Positions 45,790 through 58,010 of a DNA stretch of 64,000 nt are shown here, piece after piece. The position numbers and the translations under genes are program-made. This stretch comes from Ancylomarina euxina. Its GTDB lineage: Bacteria > Bacteroidota > Bacteroidia > Bacteroidales > Marinifilaceae. The stretch is from the NCBI RefSeq assembly GCF_003863355.1, contig NZ_QQWG01000013.1, forward strand, positions 61,807 through 125,806, in the 5' to 3' direction. How positions within the stretch are numbered: position 1 is the first letter of the stretch; each line of letters opens with the position of its first letter. The notes under the pieces were generated by a model, which searched no databases, was not told the origin of the DNA, and worked only from the letters and a program-made list of their open reading frames with translations.

Positions 45790-46513
45790 ATGAAAATTAA
45801 AAAAAAACGTTGAAAAAATGACCTTTGGTAACAGCAACAATTTTTTCAACTTTAAATCTATTCTCACAAACGGACAAAGGAAAGACTATAATATCAATTG
45901 ATGGAAACTATATAAAGTCAACGACAGAAAATGGTGTGACGCAAAATCAAAATGTTACGCAAGGCAAATATTTGGATGTTGGAGCTTCTATTGGATGTTT
46001 TATAACAAATAGATTTATAGCAGGTTTCGGACTTGATTATAGTTGGGAAAAAGAAGTCAGAACCAATAATTTAATGATCAACAAGTACTATCAAACTGAA
46101 AGAACAAACATAAAATCTAAGGCTCTTTTATCCAATATTTTTTTAGGATATTATTATCCGATTGCCGACAGATATATGTCAACGCCAATCTAAAATTTAG
46201 CTACGGAAAAGTTAAGTCTGAGTATGACACCTTTTTGGCTGGTAAGGTTTATTATCAGTCTAGTACAGTGACTGAATTAACAAATGATTATGCTTCCTCG
46301 TATGCAATGAGCCAGGTCGGAAATTCAAAGCTTGATTTTTTTAGTGCAAATATTTTACCAGAATTAACTTATTTTATCTCTACTAAATTTAGTTTTTATC
46401 TCGGCTTGGGCGGAGTAAGTTATTCTTTACTTGATTGGAATACAGATAATTCTAATTGGACAATAAGCTTTAATCCAACTTGTTGGAAATTTGGAGTTAA
46501 AATAAGAATATAA
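45790..46513 (+). pseudogene. frameshifted outer-membrane beta-barrel protein
   Basis: Two frames together read as one small barrel protein. The first (from about 45828) gives the end of a signal peptide (TATIFSTLNLFSQ), DGNYIKSTTENG, FITNRFIAGFGLDYSW and LSNIFLGYYYPIADR. Near 46170 the reading must shift frame to continue as YVNANLKFSYGKVKSEYDTFLAG, then LPELTYFISTKFSFYLGLGG up to WKFGVKIRI. The signal-peptide start is also broken: ATG 45790 runs through a 9-A tract into TGA at 45811. At least two frameshifts therefore separate it from a working gene. Sequencing error in A-tracts could explain one but hardly both. Confidence 0.75.
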
Positions 46514-46707
46514 AAAATGCCCGCCAAATAAAAATGAACTTGTGATTCCACACATCAAAGATACATGCATGATTTATTAATTTAAATTATGGTATCATTG
46601 AACATGTTAGTGTAAGCGAATCTGATAGGAAATTGCCTCGTAATCCCTCAAGACAGCCTACCTAAAACCTTAGCAACAAGCTTGGAAAACATAACGAAAT
46701 GAATTAA

Positions 46708-48900
<2,193 letters not shown>

Positions 48901-48927
48901 AATAAATTCTGCTAAGACCCACCCTCT

Positions 48928-49098
48928 TTGGATTTTGAATTGTTTTATACTTGAATTTAGTTAGTTGTTAAAAGGGCAGAAGCCGTAAAAGAATCGTTTG
49001 GTGAGACCTCTCACAAATTTTTATTTTTAATCTTTTTGGGTCGGATTAGATTTAAATGAAAACTCTAAGCGTATTCCTGGCATCTGTTCTTTTGTTTT
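48928..49098 (+). repeat. intergenic repeat, copy B
   Basis: Aligns over about 170 bases with 21556-21724, strongest in GAATCGTTTGGTGAGAC and TTTAGTTAGTT. The AGGGCT/AGCCCT inverted repeat of copy A has decayed here to AGGGCA/AGCCGT. Like copy A, it sits 180-200 bases before a gene on the same strand. Confidence 0.65.
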
Positions 49099-49207
49099 TT
49101 TGAGACTGGTCCTCTTTGGTAAATGACTGAAGTCATAAAAACCTATTATGCAAAGGTTTGCGAAATTAAAAGTAGGAAAAAACACACTGCGGAGTGAAAA
49201 ATCTCAC

Positions 49208-49215
49208 TATATTTG
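49208..49215 (+). promoter_or_regulatory. possible -7 box of the giant gene
   Basis: TATATTTG matches the Bacteroidota -7 consensus and lies about 60 bases before the ATG at 49277. No clear TTTG is found 19-20 bases upstream, so confidence is low. Confidence 0.35.
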
Positions 49216-49276
49216 CATGACTGATCAATAAGAATAAACGTGAGTCAGTATTTCTAACTAAACAACCATAATTAAA

Positions 49277-52200
49277 ATGCACGTAAACGGAAGGCCACAA
49301 TCCGCATTAAATTACGAGGCACAGGTTTTTATCAATCTGTACCAATCTTTGGGAGAAAGAGCAGAGAACTTTCTTCCACATCGTATTTTTGAAAGCCTTA
49401 CACAATTTGTAAGGCTTTGTTATGAAGAATCAGACGATCCGGTCAATCAAGAACTGGAAATCAACAAGCGATTATTAGACCTCAAAGAGTCTATTCCTGC
49501 TTATGTTGATGTTTCGTTGATGATTTTCCCTCATGAAAACTCAAAAGCATTCGAGTACAGTGCCAAACGACAGTCCTTCGTCAAGAGAATTAACCACCTA
49601 ATGGACATCGAAGCTGTAGACGAAAAGGAAAAGAAACAGCTGAGACATATCTTAAATGCACCCGACTTTTCTGTTGGGACACCACCCGTAAGTCAGCACC
49701 TGATCAATTTCCTGTATCAGATTTTACTGGGCGATAAGGTTCGTGAGCTGCGCAAGTTTCGCGACGTCATCGGTGTAAATGGTTATATCGAAGAGGCTCA
49801 ATGGAATTACCTTTTAGATGTGATGGATCAGCTTGTTGTTCAAAGTACTCATTACACAACAGCTAAGGAGAAAGAGCATTTTCTGACCCGTACCGAATCG
49901 ACCGTCAATTTTAAGGGCTTGAATGGCTTTATCAGAACCCTGGTTTCCGGAACGGCAGATACGGCTATTAAACTCATTCGTGATGAGATTTTCCAGCCTG
50001 AGATTGTGCGTGTGATTGAATTCACAAGTCCCGATGAGGTTTACGGCCAAATTTGTGAGGATACAACCAGTATTTTTATCATAAAGGTGCAGCATATGCG
50101 TCGAAACCCACTGAATGATTTCAAATGGTTTCCATTGTTAACGCGTATGATCTTTGTTGACTGTTCGCTTGAATCATTGGCATCTAACACCAGTCTGGTA
50201 TTCTCCTTTCACAACGAAGTGATCAATACCCTGAATAAGGTTCATACCAAGAAATTGGGAGCGCCTGCCAATACTCAAATGAATCTGCGTTTGATTTTGG
50301 ATAAGGTGAATTCCCGAAACTTGGAGAAATTCCGATTAGCTGCCGAAGCCAAAATTAAGGATTACGAAGAGGAGTTGGCACGACTGAAAAAGGAACAATT
50401 GGCAGAACCTGAAAATCCTGATCAGGATATCATCCTATATAAGTTTGATGAGTTCGCTCGTCAGATTATTAAAGACAAATACATTTTGTCGAAACTGGTT
50501 GCATTCATCTCTTTTGTTGAAAATATAAAAGATTCAAAAAAGCAGACTGAGACCATTGAGATTTTGCTTCAAGAGTTTGAGACTCGCATGAAGTCCTATT
50601 TCTATGGCAATAGCAAGGATATTGACTTGGCTACCATTGTTGAAGGTGGTGGTAGAAATCAATTGAAAACCTATGGTGAATATCTGCTCGAGCGTAAGTT
50701 GAAGAGTTTAAAAAAGGATGTTGTTGAGCGTTGTCGTGTTATTCTTGATATCATTCCAGATAGCTATCAGCGTACCCTGCACAACCATTTTCATAAGAAT
50801 TTTGGCATTAATCTTTTCCTCGAGAAGTATAAAGAATATCTTATAAAGGCTGAGAACGAGGCGGATAATAAAGGGCGTTTCAGTAATCTTTTGATTGATC
50901 TTGGTATCGAGAAAAAATATGAACAGAAAAGCGAGGAGGATAAGCAAATTATTCGCGAATTTATCTCAGGTTTGGGTAATCTGGAAAAGACATCAATCTC
51001 TGATGATGTGCAGATGATTATTCGTGATTTGGTTTTAAATCGCACTTATGTGAAGCCTTTTATTTTCCTGAATCAGCAAGCAGCCTGGGAGTATAAAGAT
51101 TTGTTCCCCATTGAGCAATTCGATATGAATGCTTTCGATGTTGAGATTGAATTAGATGATGAGGGGCGTATCGATTACGAGCGCTTTTTAATCAAGTTGC
51201 AGCGTATAAAGAGTTCTTTTCAATTGTTTGATGAGACAGGCAGTTTGTGGGATAATTTTTGTGCTAATTCGACTATCCTAATCAACGACCCATCGAACCC
51301 AACAGGCTATACGGATTTTAATAATGTGGCGTTAATAAAATTCCTGAAGTTCATTAGCAATACACAGTTAACCCTTTTCCTGGATGAGGCTTATAATGAT
51401 TCTGTTAAGATTGATGATCCTGAGGAACCAAAGTGGAGAACAATTTCTTCATATATTATTAATAATATAGCCAGTTATGCACGTATTTCTATGGTGGCAT
51501 CCATATCGACCACTAAGAATTTGGGCGCAACTGGCGATCGTTTGGGAGCTTTGGCTGTCACTGAGGCTAAAAAAGATTTAACGGCTTTTGCCCGTAAACA
51601 ATCAGATGCAAGCAGGGGGAATTCTTGCTCACTCTTTATGTTGGTCAATGTTTTGGAGGTTGCTCAGCAAGCCAAGCGAATTAAGGTTCAGATGGATGAG
51701 GCCCTTCCTAAGGATGCTTCTCGTCATAAGGTGAAGCAAAAGCTGGAGGACTTTATTAAATCGAAGGTGAAAAGCAATGTGCCTACAACTATCGCACTCA
51801 GTTCGGAGTCCACCAAGAGAGAATCTTTGTTTGAAGGGAGTCCGCTTCATATTTTCCTTTTGGATGAGTTACTCTCTTTAGATAAGCTTGATGTACTGGA
51901 ACTTCCTGATGATTTTAAATATAAGGGAGAAGCTTTCTTTTCTTATTACAAGCAGCATATAGTTGGTGAATTGAACCAATTCCGTGTGAACCGAATCTTT
52001 AGATCCGAATCTATTAAAAGGTTGAAGATGGCCAAGGAAGTGGCTGCTAAAATCATAGATGAACAGCAATTAAGCGATGTGGGATTTTTGAATTCGGAGG
52101 GAGCTTACTTGTTTAATATGACTTTGAAAGGTTATTCTTCCTATCAGGATCTGGAAGCTTTTACTCAGGTATTTGCTGAGAAAAGAGGTATTGCTGCCAT

Positions 52201-55200
52201 ACCATATAAAACGGGTATTGTTCGTTTCTCACTAGGTGACTATGTGGAAGGAAGCGAGGCGAGTTATCAGATCTATGCCAAAGAGTTAGAGAATGCATTC
52301 AGGTTGTTTATCACGAACTGGATTCGTTTTAACGAAGGCAAAAAGACGGGTGGGCTAGAGAATGATGCGGTTTTAAATGAACTCTTCCCAGTGAAATTAG
52401 ATAGAGGGTTTATCGAATCAGTCCTTGAGGATTTTACGCAGATACGTGATCTTGAAAAACGTACGAATCAAAGCTTGAAGATCAATGATATTAAGACTAT
52501 GTATCATGCATTTCCTAATGTGTGCGGCGTGAGTATTAATTCTATTGGAGATTCTACGAATGCAGTGATCGAATTCTACGAGAATATTGGTCAGTGTACC
52601 AACTTGGTTGAATTTCTAAGTAGTCAGGCTTTCTCAAAGATTTACGAGAATCTATTGCCTCAGATCTACAAGAATATACCTGCAATTAAGCATTTGGATA
52701 TCAATGAGGTTTTGGCTCGTTATGGCAAGCCAACCATCCAGAAATATGTGAATAGTAAGCTGAAATATCAGCCTAATGCACATGTTCTTGACGGTCCGGA
52801 TGAGAAACTGATCATGACGGAAATCCTGATTGATATGGAACGGATTCTCTTCTCCGATTCCAAGGTGAAGATGTTGGTCTTGAATGCCAATGAAAAGGAC
52901 CCATCGGGCGATTTAGCGAAGCTTGAGGGGTATAACGTTATTCTACGTAAGTACATACGTGAAATTCTCTTGCACTTCAACCTGCCTTTCGAGAAAGAAT
53001 TGATAGAACCTTCCATTGATCAGTTGTTTGTAAAAGCAAGTGAGCGTCTGCAGGAGATATCAGGTAAGCAGATGAATGGCGTCAATTTTGATTTATTGGT
53101 TCAAGATTTTTTACAAAATCTAACTTCAGAAAAAGCTTTGGCCGAGCATTCTCATAAGAATCTGATATTTACTTCTGTTCAGTCAGAACTTGAGACCTTA
53201 TTAAAAGGTAAATCTGCAGAAGAGAAGCTACTTGCTATCTACCTGATTCAATCAGATGTGGCCTTGCTTAAGAACCTGATGGATTCGGTGAATCGCTTGT
53301 TCCGTGGATTGGAAACACATGATGAACCAGATACACGCTTGTATTCGGAAAGTTTGATTGCCAACGAAGCCAAGGTATTGCTGGAGCAAATTGTTCTTCG
53401 TAAATCGTTTAAGTTAGTCGAAGAGCAGATTGTAAGTGAAGCCAGACAAATGAGTTTGTTCTTGACTTCTGCTTTGAATCGTATCCGAAATACGCAGCTT
53501 TACAATAGGTTTAATCATATTTTGATTAAGCTCTTGAGCATGGATTATCTGTGTCAAAACTCCAAGCTGAATGAGATGATTCAACATGGATTTACCTTGT
53601 ATCAGGATTTTGAAATGGAGAACAAGGTTTTGGATACCCATGAAGGAGGCAAACTTTCCTGGATTAATGAGGTGATGACCAAGTGTGGTGTGATTGCTGC
53701 CGAGCAACCTGTTCAAACGCACACGCGTATGAATACCGATGCAAAAAAGAGGGAGTATCCATTCCATAAAATTGATAGAGCTAATCTGGAAGATCTTAAG
53801 ATTTCGGGGCCTGGTGAACAATCGCCGAGAGAGTTTATTAAGAATATGTCGACACGTCCATCTTCAGATTTCTTTGCAACGCGTATGTCTAAGTTTATCC
53901 AGAATATGGATATTGACGATTACCGTTGTCGAATTGTAAAAGGGGGCTTGGTTAACGAACTGTATGTTTTCCAGAAGTCTTACATGAAGTACCTGGCTGA
54001 TAATTATCGATTAGTTGAGCCAAAGGCCGTTAGTCTTAAAGAAGCCAAGAATTTTGTGCCGGATATTGTCTTGTTTTTAGGTGCACCAGAAAAGGTGATT
54101 TCCTACCCACAAATTGGTTATTTCGATTTGAATGGACCCAATGGAAAGATCAAAACGATTGTCACGCCTCTTAAAAAATCGGTGGACTATTTTGGTGACG
54201 TGAAAAAAACAAGATTAACCATGCTGAACGAGAAGGTGAAAGAAATGGGAGGTGCTCCTGTTCATGGTTCATTCTTTGTGATTGAAGGTGATGATGGTTC
54301 TTTGTTTGGTTTATTAATCAGTGGTGACTCTGGAGTGGGGAAGTCGGAAATGCTAGCAGCGATGATGCTAAAGTGGTTGAAGAAAGACCTGCCAGGGATT
54401 CGTTCCATTAAGTTGGTTGCGGGTGATATGCTTCATCTTTTCCCCGATACCGAGGGGAACTTGTATGGCGTAGGTACCGAGCTGGGAGATTTCTCTCGTG
54501 TGACTGACTTTGATCCGGAATACATCAAGCAATACAGACCTCTATTTGAGTCGAGTGCCGATTCCAATGTAGAGGATTTGAATTCGAGATCGACCATTTC
54601 GGGATTCTGCGACATTAGCATGCCTTATAAGGTTGATATTATTTTAACAGCTAATAACTTCTCTAAGAATGAGGCTGGCATTGTGAAATATTCCAATGCT
54701 GAGAACTTTATGCTTTATCGCGATGCCCATGGTGAGCGTAAGGAAAAGGCGACGAGTCAGGATAACCCACATTTTCAACGAACTTTATTGCGCTATACGG
54801 GCGATAAGAATATTGTGGAAGTTTTGGATCAGCATGGTAACTATTTGGATGAAGTTCTGGATTGGGAAAAGGATCCAAAGAATGGAAAATGGTACTTGGC
54901 TTCTTCCTATAAATTGATTGAGAAGATCGATATTGAAGAAGTGGTCAATAAGATATTTACCAAGAAGCGATTCCATAGAGAGGGATTGGATTTAGAGCTT
55001 AAATCTATCCGTTTTGATATCATTAAGAATCGATTTATTGTGACCGCTCAATCTATAGATTCATCTGTTGACTTTGTTCTGGATCGAACCTTCTTTAGCA
55101 GCATCTTTAATTCTTTGGCGAGTACACCAGGTGGTAATCCGTTTATTCATGAAGATGAAGAGTTGGAGATTCGTAAGTATCTGATTGAAGTTCTTAAGGG

Positions 55201-55942
55201 TGGTAAAACGGGTAAAGGAAAAGGCAAGCACATACAGTGTGGAATTCTTTCTACTGATTTGGGTAAAAAGGGGAAGGAGATTACTGGGCCACAAAAGGCT
55301 GCTCAGGATGTGAGACGCTTGATACAAGAGGTTCGAAATGCCAATCCGGATATTCACAAAACAAAGAATTTAGTGAAAAAGGATATCGAGCAAAAATATG
55401 GCTGGTTATTCTTGCATCATAAGAAGAGTTTGGAAGTGGAGCGATATAATTTATTTTTGTACCAAATGGAGCAGATGAGAAAGGCACGTTTTACCAGACT
55501 GGATAATGCAAAGAAGGCAGTTGACTTTTCAATGTTGGATGGTTATGAACCTTTGACTAAGAGTCATCAATTTAGTCCTTTGTTGGTCACGCCAAACATT
55601 AATATTGAGCTGAATAGTTTCACTGAAACCTATGAGCAGTTAATGTGGTTGCCCAATAATCAGGACTTTGCAGAGTCGTTTTACGAGGATTGTGATCAGC
55701 TATATATTGCAGAGGCTTATAGTGAAGAAACCATAGTCAACAACATGATTGTTCAGCTTCTTCTAAAAAATGGTTATATCGCGGTGGAGGATCTTTCTCG
55801 CGGAAAGATTACCGAAAAAGCGAATCGTGAAACCATTGCTGCAGCCAAATTTGCTGCAGTGAAAAAATACAGGGAGCATACGACAAAGGAGAGTAAAACC
55901 AATGAGTCTATCCTTAAAAAGCAAGGTAAAACGAAAAAGTAG
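49277..55942 (+). CDS. giant PLP aminotransferase / HPr-kinase-like P-loop fusion protein
   Basis: 2221 residues, no signal peptide or membrane helix, so cytosolic. Residues 1-560 are helical with no domain I recognise. About 560-1010 is a fold-type-I aminotransferase domain with the expected motifs in order: NDPSNPTGY (Asn674), FLDEAYN (Asp703, Tyr706), STTKNLGATGDRLG (Schiff-base Lys747, Arg755). About 1010-1590 is another helical region. About 1590-1900 is a PEPCK/HprK-like kinase domain: GAPVHGSFF, then P-loop GDSGVGKSE (1683-1691) and IKLVAGDMLHLF, close to HPr kinase signatures. The C-terminus is Lys-rich. Both active-site sets look intact. I believe such giant proteins exist in other Bacteroidota, annotated only as aminotransferases. 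Substrates and reaction are unknown; phosphorylating a substrate or carrier before a PLP step is speculation. Confidence 0.85.
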   Translation: MHVNGRPQSALNYEAQVFINLYQSLGERAENFLPHRIFESLTQFVRLCYEESDDPVNQELEINKRLLDLKESIPAYVDVSLMIFPHENSKAFEYSAKRQSFVKRINHLMDIEAVDEKEKKQLRHILNAPDFSVGTPPVSQHLINFLYQILLGDKVRELRKFRDVIGVNGYIEEAQWNYLLDVMDQLVVQSTHYTTAKEKEHFLTRTESTVNFKGLNGFIRTLVSGTADTAIKLIRDEIFQPEIVRVIEFTSPDEVYGQICEDTTSIFIIKVQHMRRNPLNDFKWFPLLTRMIFVDCSLESLASNTSLVFSFHNEVINTLNKVHTKKLGAPANTQMNLRLILDKVNSRNLEKFRLAAEAKIKDYEEELARLKKEQLAEPENPDQDIILYKFDEFARQIIKDKYILSKLVAFISFVENIKDSKKQTETIEILLQEFETRMKSYFYGNSKDIDLATIVEGGGRNQLKTYGEYLLERKLKSLKKDVVERCRVILDIIPDSYQRTLHNHFHKNFGINLFLEKYKEYLIKAENEADNKGRFSNLLIDLGIEKKYEQKSEEDKQIIREFISGLGNLEKTSISDDVQMIIRDLVLNRTYVKPFIFLNQQAAWEYKDLFPIEQFDMNAFDVEIELDDEGRIDYERFLIKLQRIKSSFQLFDETGSLWDNFCANSTILINDPSNPTGYTDFNNVALIKFLKFISNTQLTLFLDEAYNDSVKIDDPEEPKWRTISSYIINNIASYARISMVASISTTKNLGATGDRLGALAVTEAKKDLTAFARKQSDASRGNSCSLFMLVNVLEVAQQAKRIKVQMDEALPKDASRHKVKQKLEDFIKSKVKSNVPTTIALSSESTKRESLFEGSPLHIFLLDELLSLDKLDVLELPDDFKYKGEAFFSYYKQHIVGELNQFRVNRIFRSESIKRLKMAKEVAAKIIDEQQLSDVGFLNSEGAYLFNMTLKGYSSYQDLEAFTQVFAEKRGIAAIPYKTGIVRFSLGDYVEGSEASYQIYAKELENAFRLFITNWIRFNEGKKTGGLENDAVLNELFPVKLDRGFIESVLEDFTQIRDLEKRTNQSLKINDIKTMYHAFPNVCGVSINSIGDSTNAVIEFYENIGQCTNLVEFLSSQAFSKIYENLLPQIYKNIPAIKHLDINEVLARYGKPTIQKYVNSKLKYQPNAHVLDGPDEKLIMTEILIDMERILFSDSKVKMLVLNANEKDPSGDLAKLEGYNVILRKYIREILLHFNLPFEKELIEPSIDQLFVKASERLQEISGKQMNGVNFDLLVQDFLQNLTSEKALAEHSHKNLIFTSVQSELETLLKGKSAEEKLLAIYLIQSDVALLKNLMDSVNRLFRGLETHDEPDTRLYSESLIANEAKVLLEQIVLRKSFKLVEEQIVSEARQMSLFLTSALNRIRNTQLYNRFNHILIKLLSMDYLCQNSKLNEMIQHGFTLYQDFEMENKVLDTHEGGKLSWINEVMTKCGVIAAEQPVQTHTRMNTDAKKREYPFHKIDRANLEDLKISGPGEQSPREFIKNMSTRPSSDFFATRMSKFIQNMDIDDYRCRIVKGGLVNELYVFQKSYMKYLADNYRLVEPKAVSLKEAKNFVPDIVLFLGAPEKVISYPQIGYFDLNGPNGKIKTIVTPLKKSVDYFGDVKKTRLTMLNEKVKEMGGAPVHGSFFVIEGDDGSLFGLLISGDSGVGKSEMLAAMMLKWLKKDLPGIRSIKLVAGDMLHLFPDTEGNLYGVGTELGDFSRVTDFDPEYIKQYRPLFESSADSNVEDLNSRSTISGFCDISMPYKVDIILTANNFSKNEAGIVKYSNAENFMLYRDAHGERKEKATSQDNPHFQRTLLRYTGDKNIVEVLDQHGNYLDEVLDWEKDPKNGKWYLASSYKLIEKIDIEEVVNKIFTKKRFHREGLDLELKSIRFDIIKNRFIVTAQSIDSSVDFVLDRTFFSSIFNSLASTPGGNPFIHEDEELEIRKYLIEVLKGGKTGKGKGKHIQCGILSTDLGKKGKEITGPQKAAQDVRRLIQEVRNANPDIHKTKNLVKKDIEQKYGWLFLHHKKSLEVERYNLFLYQMEQMRKARFTRLDNAKKAVDFSMLDGYEPLTKSHQFSPLLVTPNINIELNSFTETYEQLMWLPNNQDFAESFYEDCDQLYIAEAYSEETIVNNMIVQLLLKNGYIAVEDLSRGKITEKANRETIAAAKFAAVKKYREHTTKESKTNESILKKQGKTKK

Positions 55943-55963
55943 CCTTGTTCATTTTATTTCTTT

Positions 55964-55991
55964 AAAGCCATCCTTCGGGGTGGCTTTTTTC
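55964..55991 (+). terminator. terminator of the giant gene
   Basis: AAAGCCATCC (55964-55973) and GGGTGGCTTT (55978-55987) pair around a TTCG tetraloop with one G-T pair, followed by T-run. A textbook intrinsic terminator 22 bases after the stop codon. Confidence 0.9.
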
Positions 55992-56126
55992 ATAAAGAAT
56001 AGCTTGGACTCAGATAATTAACATCCTTTAATGGTTTTTTCTGTCGATTAATTCACCCATCTTGGTATTTTAGGGGTCATTATTATAGTTAGAAATGATC
56101 TAAAGGTATAATTAATAAGGAAAGAT

Positions 56127-56600
56127 ATGAGTAGAAAAATTATAGTATTAGTTGGTTTGTTGTTGATGGTGAGTAGTCTGTCTTTTGGGCAGATATTAAC
56201 CCCAGCGAAATGGAAGGTTGAATTATCAAAGCAAGAAATTAAAGTAGGCGATGTAATTGATGTTATTTTTAAGGCAAACATTGATAAATCGTGGCATTTG
56301 TATTCAAATGATTTTGATCCGGATTTGGGACCTATTCTAATTGAATTTGATTTTGAAGAGCACGTAAGTTATGAGCGTATTGGAAAAGTTAAGCCAATGA
56401 ATGCTAAGAAGCACTATGATAAGGTTTGGGAAGGCGAAGTAAGCTATTTCGAAAATACAGCAGAAATGCGCCAGCAGATTAAAGTGAAAAGCTTACCATT
56501 GAAAATAGAAGGAACCTTTGAATTTCAGTCTTGTTCTGACGAAAGTGGACAGTGTGTTATGGGGGATGATGAGTTCGATTTGAACTACCCTGTCAAATAA
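56127..56600 (+). CDS. stand-alone DsbD-alpha (N-terminal) domain protein, periplasmic
   Basis: 157 residues: signal peptide (1-22, SSLSFGQ), then one immunoglobulin-like domain as found at the N-terminus of DsbD: IDKSWHLYSNDFDPDLGPI, YERIGKV, and the two conserved cysteines in FQSCSDESGQC (Cys136, Cys143). In DsbD this domain hands electrons to periplasmic partners. Here the membrane and thioredoxin domains are missing and the gene is flanked by terminators on both sides, so it is a single-gene unit. It may receive electrons from a separate CcdA-like protein (inference). Confidence 0.8.
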   Translation: MSRKIIVLVGLLLMVSSLSFGQILTPAKWKVELSKQEIKVGDVIDVIFKANIDKSWHLYSNDFDPDLGPILIEFDFEEHVSYERIGKVKPMNAKKHYDKVWEGEVSYFENTAEMRQQIKVKSLPLKIEGTFEFQSCSDESGQCVMGDDEFDLNYPVK

Positions 56601-56628
56601 TAAAAAAAAAAAGTCATTAATATGATAT

Positions 56629-56656
56629 GAGCCATCCTTTTGGGTGGCTTTTTTTT
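56629..56656 (+). terminator. terminator of the DsbD-alpha gene
   Basis: AGCCATCC (56630-56637) pairs with GGGTGGCT (56642-56649) around TTTT, then a long T-run. The stem is almost the same as that of the terminator at 55964. Confidence 0.85.
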
Positions 56657-56894
56657 GCATGATCTTAAGATAAGGGCTTAATCAAATTTTAAATAAGCTG
56701 ACGAGTATGACAAACTGTAAATGTTAAAAAAATGTTCAAAAGGGACTTTCTTTCTAAGGTTTTAAAAAAATAACTGATTTTTTTTCCTTTTTCGTTCACC
56801 CATTTTTTATAATAAGGGGTCTTATGTGTATATTAAGATGTTTTTATCCTTAATATAAGTTGTATTATGAAACTCAAACCCAGATATTAAAAAT

Positions 56895-58010
56895 ATGGAA
56901 AACAACATCCCTTGCAAAAGAATAAATGGTCTGTCATCTTTAGTTGGAAACACACCCTTATTAGCGATTGAATTTGAGTACAAAGGTCATATCAGAACCC
57001 TATATGCCAAAGCTGAATATTTGAATATGACGGGTAGTATCAAAGACCGAATGGCCTTTCATATTATTCAAAAAGCTTATAATTTGGGAACACTAAAAGA
57101 GGGCGATCGAATTATTGAAGCCACCAGTGGTAACACAGGCATTGCTTTTTCAGGTATTGGTAGAGCTATGGGCCACCCTGTGACTATTTTTATGCCCGAT
57201 TGGATGAGTCAGGAACGTATTAATCTGATGAAAAGCTATGGTGCTGATATCCGTTTGGTAAGTAAAGAAGAAGGCGGTTTTCTTGGTAGTATAGATATGG
57301 CTAATAAGTTGGCTGCTGAAGATGAAAAAACATTTCTACCACTGCAGTTCTCTAATGGTGATAATTGCGAAGCCCATTACAACACTACAGCACCAGAATT
57401 ATGGTGGCAGTTGAAATATCGAAATATAACTCCTGATGCTTTTGTTGCTGGTGTAGGAACGGGAGGAACGGTTATGGGAGTAGGTCAATATCTAAAAGAG
57501 CAAAATCCAGCTATAAAGGTACATCCTCTGGAGCCTTCGAATTCACCAACGATGTCAACTGGACATAAAGTAGGCAAGCATCGAATTCAAGGCATTTCTG
57601 ATGAGTTTATTCCTTCGATCGTAAAGCTAGATCAATTGGATGAAATTGTGAGTGTTGATGATGGTGACGCAATTGTTATGGCTCAGAAACTATCTTCTAT
57701 TTTAGGCTTGGGAGTTGGGATTTCTTCAGGAGCCAATTTTCTGGGTGCTTTAAAAATTCAAGAAGAATTAGGACCCGATTCTGTTGTGGTTACTGTTTTT
57801 GCTGACGATAATAAGAAATACCTGAGTACCGATTTAATGAAAGAGGAGCCGATTAAGGATGATTTCATGGCAACTGGTGTTGAATTAAAGAAATTTAGGG
57901 CTCTTAAGCGTGTCTGTCATACTTGTTGTGATCCAACTGATTGTGTAGAATCAACATTTGAAACGAGTTATGAAATGGTTAAATTGCCTAACTGTCCAAG
58001 ACGAAATTAG
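56895..58010 (+). CDS. cysteine-synthase-like PLP enzyme with Cys-rich C-terminal tail
   Basis: Fold-type-II PLP enzyme of 371 residues, cytosolic. Lys50 in MTGSIKDR is the Schiff-base lysine; TSGNTG (77-82) and GVGTGGT bind substrate and cofactor phosphate, as in O-acetylserine sulfhydrylase (CysK) and cystathionine beta-synthase; GISSGANF supplies the pyridine-contacting Ser. The core ends near residue 310. The extra tail carries five cysteines (341, 344, 345, 350, 367) in VCHTCCDPTDCVE and NCPRR, which normal CysK lacks. This may bind a metal or act in redox sensing (inference). I do not assign cysK because the tail suggests a different substrate or control. Confidence 0.85.
   Translation: MENNIPCKRINGLSSLVGNTPLLAIEFEYKGHIRTLYAKAEYLNMTGSIKDRMAFHIIQKAYNLGTLKEGDRIIEATSGNTGIAFSGIGRAMGHPVTIFMPDWMSQERINLMKSYGADIRLVSKEEGGFLGSIDMANKLAAEDEKTFLPLQFSNGDNCEAHYNTTAPELWWQLKYRNITPDAFVAGVGTGGTVMGVGQYLKEQNPAIKVHPLEPSNSPTMSTGHKVGKHRIQGISDEFIPSIVKLDQLDEIVSVDDGDAIVMAQKLSSILGLGVGISSGANFLGALKIQEELGPDSVVVTVFADDNKKYLSTDLMKEEPIKDDFMATGVELKKFRALKRVCHTCCDPTDCVESTFETSYEMVKLPNCPRRN

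Larger units (their letters stand above)
48901..49276. other. intergenic region with repeat copy B
   Basis: Between katG and the giant gene. It contains copy B of the intergenic repeat (48928-49098) and a -7-like box at 49208-49215. No strong terminator for katG is visible. Confidence 0.5.
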
